Assembly: GCA_020637195.1 (NCBI GenBank)
Contig: JACJWK010000013.1
Span: 34,400-98,399 of the forward strand
DNA length: 64,000 bases
Direction: 5' to 3'
Source: Microthrixaceae bacterium
GTDB taxonomy: Bacteria; Actinomycetota; Acidimicrobiia; Acidimicrobiales; DATDAH01
The notes under the pieces are model-generated. The model made no database searches and was not told the origin of the DNA. It was given only the letters and a program-made list of their open reading frames with translations. A program made the translations under genes and the position numbers. Shown here one piece after another: positions 60,691-64,000 of the stretch. Position 1 is the first letter of the stretch; every line of letters starts with the position of its first letter.

Positions 60691-61713
60691 TCACGGGGCC
60701 CAGCGGGACAGGCGGGGCCGCTCGCCCTCGGGCAGCGTGTAGTAGGCGCTGCCGTCAGGGGCCAGCGCCACCGCCTCGCCCTGGGCCTCGAAGGGCACGG
60801 GACCGTCGCAGGGCTCGGCGGCGAGGGCGTCGGCCACCGACGCGCCCGCCGGCCGCTCGTACAGGTGCACCCCGCCGTAGGTGCGGACGGCGAGGACGTC
60901 GCCCGCCGGTGTGAGGTCCGCGCCGGTGACCGAGGCGACGAAGCCCGGGCCGGGGTCGAACGTGGCGACCCGCTCGAGCGTGCGGGGCACGGCCGGGTCG
61001 TCGCCCCAACCGGCCAGCGGGCCCTGGTAGACCCCCACCGCACCGCCGGCGAGGTCCTTGGCGATGATGGTGAAGCTGCCCTCGGTGCGGTCCACGAGCA
61101 GGGCCTCGGCGTCGTGGGGCCCGTCCGGGTAGCGGACCTCGAGCGACTCGACGTCGTCGAGGCGGGCCCGCACCGGCCCGGCGCCCGCGGCGAGCACGGG
61201 CTCGTCGACGCGGTGCAGCGTGACGACGGGGCGCACCGCCTGGTTGTCGCCGATGTCGGCGACGTACAGCGCGTCCCGGTCGTCCACCGGGTCGCCGGCG
61301 GCGTCGACGGCCGGGCCGAGGGCGAGGTCCTCCCAGTCGACCGCGTCGACCCCGTCCAGCCGGTAGGTGCCGAGGCGGGCGCCGTCCGCCCCGAAGGCGA
61401 AGACCCGCGCCGAGTCGCCCGAGTCGTTGTGGGCCCAGAGCACCCCGTCGTTGGTGCGGCTGACGGCCAGGCCCGACGCCTCCACCAGCGGCGGGACCGC
61501 CACCTCGACCGTCGCGGGCGACTCGACGCGGCCGGCGCAGACGGACTCGACCACCGAGCCCCCGGGCGCACCGACGGCGGTGCTCGACGTGGCCGGGGCC
61601 GGGTCGGCGGTGGTCGGCGCCGGCGCCGGCGCATCGACGTCGCTCCCGCACGCCGCGGCGGCCAGCGCGACGCCCACGGCCACCAGGACGGGGACCAGGG
61701 ACGGGGGACGCAC
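60691..61713 (-). CDS. Putative lipoprotein with beta-propeller-like domain
   Basis: 340 aa. Signal peptide and lipobox AAAAC, Ala/Thr/Pro linker, then a beta-rich domain with blade-like strands (VEASGLAVSRTNDGVLWAHN, DSGDSARVFAFGADGARLGT, VDWEDLALGPAVDAAGD, YVADIGDNQAVRPVVTLHRV). It resembles phytase-like/NHL extracellular propellers. The GTG start is 1 bp past the LivF stop, so it belongs to the LivG-LivF transcript, although a link to transport is not shown. Function unknown. Confidence 0.75.
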   Translation of the reverse strand: MRPPSLVPVLVAVGVALAAAACGSDVDAPAPAPTTADPAPATSSTAVGAPGGSVVESVCAGRVESPATVEVAVPPLVEASGLAVSRTNDGVLWAHNDSGDSARVFAFGADGARLGTYRLDGVDAVDWEDLALGPAVDAAGDPVDDRDALYVADIGDNQAVRPVVTLHRVDEPVLAAGAGPVRARLDDVESLEVRYPDGPHDAEALLVDRTEGSFTIIAKDLAGGAVGVYQGPLAGWGDDPAVPRTLERVATFDPGPGFVASVTGADLTPAGDVLAVRTYGGVHLYERPAGASVADALAAEPCDGPVPFEAQGEAVALAPDGSAYYTLPEGERPRLSRWAP

Positions 61714-61714
61714 G

Positions 61715-62452
61715 TCAGCCGGCGGCGTCGCCCAGGTAGCTGGCCGCCAGCAGGTGCTGGTCGCGGGCGAGGTCGGCCGCCGCCCCCTCGCCGACGACCT
61801 CGCCGTGGCTGAGCACGACCGCCCGGTCGGCCACCTCGAGGGCCACGGCCACGTGCTGCTCGACCAGCAGGACCCCCGCCCCCAGCTCGTCGGCGATGCG
61901 GCGCACCACCGGCACCAGGCGCTCGACGATCACCGGGGCCAGCCCGAGGCTCATCTCGTCGACCAGCAGCAGCCGGGGCCGGCGCACGAGGGCCCGGGCC
62001 AGTGCCAGCATCTGCTGCTCGCCACCCGAGAGCAGGCCGGCCCGCCGGTCCAGCAGCGACCCGAGGGCGGGGAAGTAGTCGAGCACCTGCGCCAGCGCGG
62101 CGCCGCCGCGGTCGCGGGCGCCGCCGACCGCCAGGTTCTCCCGGACCGTGAGCTGCGAGAACAGCGCCCGGTCCTCGGGCACGTGGGCCACGCCCCGGCG
62201 GGCCAGCCGGTGGGGTCGCGTCCGCGGGGTGACCGCCGCGCCCAGCACCTCGATCTCGCCCCCCTTCGCGGGCAGCAGCGCCGAGATCGTGCACAAGGTG
62301 GTGGTCTTGCCCGCTCCGTTGGGGCCGAGCAGCGCGACCACCTCGCCGGCCCCGACCTCGAGCGACAGGCCGCGCACGACGGTGACGCCGGCGTAGCCCG
62401 CCTCGAGGGCGCGGAGGCGCAGGACCGGGTCCCCGGCGCTCGGGCCGGTCAC
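61715..62452 (-). CDS. livF: Branched-chain amino-acid-type ABC transporter ATPase LivF
   Basis: 245 aa. Walker A LLGPNGAGKTTTLCTI, LivF-type VAHVPEDRALFSQLTVRENL, signature LLSGGEQQMLALARAL, Walker B LLLVDEMSLGLAP. GTG start overlaps the LivG stop (GTGA). LivF and LivG power a permease pair for hydrophobic amino acids or related ligands; the permeases and binding protein are not in this window and may lie beyond it or elsewhere. Confidence 0.92.
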   Translation of the reverse strand: MTGPSAGDPVLRLRALEAGYAGVTVVRGLSLEVGAGEVVALLGPNGAGKTTTLCTISALLPAKGGEIEVLGAAVTPRTRPHRLARRGVAHVPEDRALFSQLTVRENLAVGGARDRGGAALAQVLDYFPALGSLLDRRAGLLSGGEQQMLALARALVRRPRLLLVDEMSLGLAPVIVERLVPVVRRIADELGAGVLLVEQHVAVALEVADRAVVLSHGEVVGEGAAADLARDQHLLAASYLGDAAG

Positions 62453-63258
62453 CCGCCGACGCCCTCGCCGAGGTACGCGGCCACCACCGCGGGGTCGGCG
62501 CGGACCTCGGCCGGCGGCCCCGCGGCGATCACCTGGCCGGCGTCGAGGACGTGGACCTCCTCGCAGCTGCCGAGGACCAGGCCCATGTCGTGGTCGACCA
62601 GCAGCACCGCGACGCCGGCCGCGGCCAGGGACTCGAGGTGGGCGCCGAAGCGTCGGCTCTCGTCGGTGTCGAGCCCCGCCGCGGGCTCGTCGAGCAGCAC
62701 CAGCGCGGGCCGGGCGGCCAGGGCGCGCGCCACGCCCACCAGCTTGCGCTGGCCGAGCGACAGCTCGTCGGGTCGAGCGTCGGCGCGATCCCCCAGGCCG
62801 ACGGCGGCGAGCGCCTCGGCCACGGCCGCGTCGCCGTGGTGGCGCCCGGGGCGCACCAGGTCGCCCAGCACCGCCCGCCAACCGCCGGGCGCGACGGCCA
62901 CGAGGCAGTTCTCGGCGACGGTGAGGTCGTCGAAGAGCTCGAGGGTCTGCCAGGTGCGGGCCAGACCGGCGCGGGCCCGACGGTGCGAGGGCAGCCGGTC
63001 GATGCGACGGCCGGCGAAGGTGATCGTGCCCCGGTGGGGCACGAAGCCGCACACCGCGTCGATGAAGGTGGTCTTGCCCGCGCCGTTCGGCCCGATCAGC
63101 CCGACGATGCGGCCCGGCGCCACCGTGAGCGACACCCGGTCGAGGGCGTGGACACCGCCGAAGGTGACCCCGAGCCCGACGACGTCGAGCAGCGGGCCGT
63201 CGTCGAGCCGCGGGTCGCGGCCGGCCGCGCCCGACGCGTCGTCGCCCTGGTCCCCCAT
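62449..63258 (-). CDS. livG: Branched-chain amino-acid-type ABC transporter ATPase LivG
   Basis: 269 aa. LLDVVGLGVTFGGVHALDRV opens the ATPase, with Walker A LIGPNGAGKTTFIDAV, LivG-type GLARTWQTLELFDDLTVAEN, signature ELSLGQRKLVGVARAL and Walker B LVLLDEPAAGLD. The signature is SLGQR, slightly unlike the usual LSYGQQ. Followed by livF with a 4-bp overlap. Confidence 0.92.
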   Translation of the reverse strand: MGDQGDDASGAAGRDPRLDDGPLLDVVGLGVTFGGVHALDRVSLTVAPGRIVGLIGPNGAGKTTFIDAVCGFVPHRGTITFAGRRIDRLPSHRRARAGLARTWQTLELFDDLTVAENCLVAVAPGGWRAVLGDLVRPGRHHGDAAVAEALAAVGLGDRADARPDELSLGQRKLVGVARALAARPALVLLDEPAAGLDTDESRRFGAHLESLAAAGVAVLLVDHDMGLVLGSCEEVHVLDAGQVIAAGPPAEVRADPAVVAAYLGEGVGG

Positions 63259-63284
63259 CGGGGACGAGGCTAGAGCACGACCGC

Positions 63285-63884
63285 TCAGGCGGCGGTCCCG
63301 CCCCCGTCGGCCCGCCGGGCGGCGAGCTGCTCGCGGCTCGGGATCGAGCGGGCGGGCGCCTTGGGGGCGAGCAGCCGGTAGATCGTGAAGAACACGATGG
63401 CGACCGCGCCGGCCAGGGCGGCCCAGCGCAACGCCGGCGTCGACGAGTCGGTGCCGGCGGTCAACAGGTGGGCCGTGGCCGTCACCGCCACGACGTAGCT
63501 GGTGAGGTGGATGGAGTGCCACACCTTCTTGGGGATGCGCTTCATCGCCAGCGACGTGCCCTCGACCAGCACGAGGAACCAGAACGCCACGATGCCCCAG
63601 GTCACGGCGCCGGGACGGTAGGCGTCGGAGGCCATGGGGACGAACAGCTCGGCCCAGCCGAAGTACAAGAAGCTGTCGCCCACCAGCGCGACGAGGTGGA
63701 CGCCGACGAACACGACGGTGAGCGCCCCGAGCCACCGGTGCAGGTCGAGCAGCCACGGTGCGGTGGGCTTGCGCCCGAGCGCCCGGGTCGACAGCGCCAG
63801 GCCCCACAGCACCGAGGCGATGGCCAGGAACCAGGCGACGATCCCGGTCGATCGCGCGAGGTACCACCAGAAGTGCGTGTCCAT
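63285..63884 (-). CDS. Ferric-reductase-like transmembrane protein
   Basis: 199 aa with about five to six helices. His residues on helices (LDLHRWLGALTVVFVGVHLV; VWHSIHLTSYVVAVTATAHL) form the bis-heme pattern of ferric reductase-like membrane domains. Such proteins pass electrons across the membrane, often with a periplasmic FMN-binding partner. GGAGGAGGA precedes the ATG. The gene immediately upstream on the same strand (ending at 63912) may be that partner. Confidence 0.88.
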   Translation of the reverse strand: MDTHFWWYLARSTGIVAWFLAIASVLWGLALSTRALGRKPTAPWLLDLHRWLGALTVVFVGVHLVALVGDSFLYFGWAELFVPMASDAYRPGAVTWGIVAFWFLVLVEGTSLAMKRIPKKVWHSIHLTSYVVAVTATAHLLTAGTDSSTPALRWAALAGAVAIVFFTIYRLLAPKAPARSIPSREQLAARRADGGGTAA

Positions 63885-63911
63885 CGTCGTCCTCCTCCGC
63901 CGGTGGCGACG

Positions 63912-64000
63912 TTAGCTGCCGCCGCTGCTCGTCGCCGGGGCGACGACGGTGGGGGCGGGCGTCGGAGCGGCCGACGGCGACGACGGGGCGAGGACGCGCC
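63912..64000 (-). CDS. C-terminal end of a protein with Ala/Pro/Ser tail (partial)
   Basis: An open frame enters from the right edge of the window and ends at TAA (63912-63914). The visible 28 residues are a disordered tail (APTPAPTVVAPATSSGGS). It is 27 bp upstream of the ferric-reductase-like gene and in the same direction. In other actinobacteria this place is often held by an FMN-binding-domain protein, but the family cannot be read from the tail. Confidence 0.4.
   Translation of the reverse strand, partial: RVLAPSSPSAAPTPAPTVVAPATSSGGS

Overview
The window is very high in GC, with dense genes and GTG/ATG starts overlapping the preceding stop codon (GTGA/ATGA). It has a mycothiol-dependent-isomerase-type DinB protein, a Cfp30B-like double-VOC protein, DUF222-HNH genes and many apparently leaderless promoters. 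This points to an actinobacterium; an Acidimicrobiia-type lineage is plausible, but that is inference. No rRNA, intact tRNA or CRISPR array was seen.

Layout. 0-7.8 kb: end of a GH27 alpha-galactosidase, a serine hydrolase, a ThrE-type exporter, a large membrane/kinase-like/LPG-synthase-TM fusion, a 36-aa ORF and a secreted GH43 enzyme. 7.8-12.3 kb is accessory: an AlbA_2-type gene cut by an internally deleted ISL3 remnant, an AbiE-like two-gene module with a dyad operator, the 3' portion of a tRNA-Gly(CCC) gene with its terminator, and a decayed IS110 element. 12.26-22.5 kb: a DUF222/HNH endonuclease gene interrupted inside its HNH motif by an 8.76-kb integrative mobilizable element. The element is bounded by a 12-bp core (CTGGCCAACCTC) and carries a large serine recombinase, a MobF relaxase, a lipoprotein/TetR divergon with a palindromic bidirectional promoter, an IS30 remnant and a noncoding zone with 12-bp-phased repeats. 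22.7-24.8 kb: a probably CsoR-regulated operon (MerE-like protein, DUF2892, thioredoxin, ECF sigma fused to a zinc anti-sigma domain), then about 0.7 kb of C-rich low-complexity DNA.

25.5-39.3 kb is mostly chromosomal metabolism and envelope: DinB, siderophore-interacting protein, HxlR/VOC divergon, Na+/H+ antiporter with USP tail, inositol monophosphatase, sulfotransferase, PAS-GGDEF, AhpD-like, diacylglycerol kinase, NHL propeller and polysaccharide deacetylase. 39.4-46.6 kb is a three-gene TerB / ATPase / Lhr-like helicase module resembling the Shango anti-phage system, with a helicase that also carries a DnaQ-type exonuclease and a C-terminal helical region. 46.8-64 kb: aldehyde dehydrogenase, CAP protein, MarR/ABC-exporter divergon, LLM oxidoreductase, lipoproteins, alpha/beta hydrolase, VOC, a Coq4-like protein, a frameshifted MFS exporter, USP, arylsulfatase, LivF/LivG ATPases, a ferric-reductase-like membrane protein and the end of another gene.

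The strongest new observations concern the mobile element. Its recombinase promoter appears to be assembled only in the circular form: the -35 is supplied by the opposite end of the element and lost on integration. Its interior holds a repeat zone that could be an origin. Across the window at least nine genes show a TANNNT -10 hexamer exactly 6 nt before the start codon, the signature of leaderless mRNAs.
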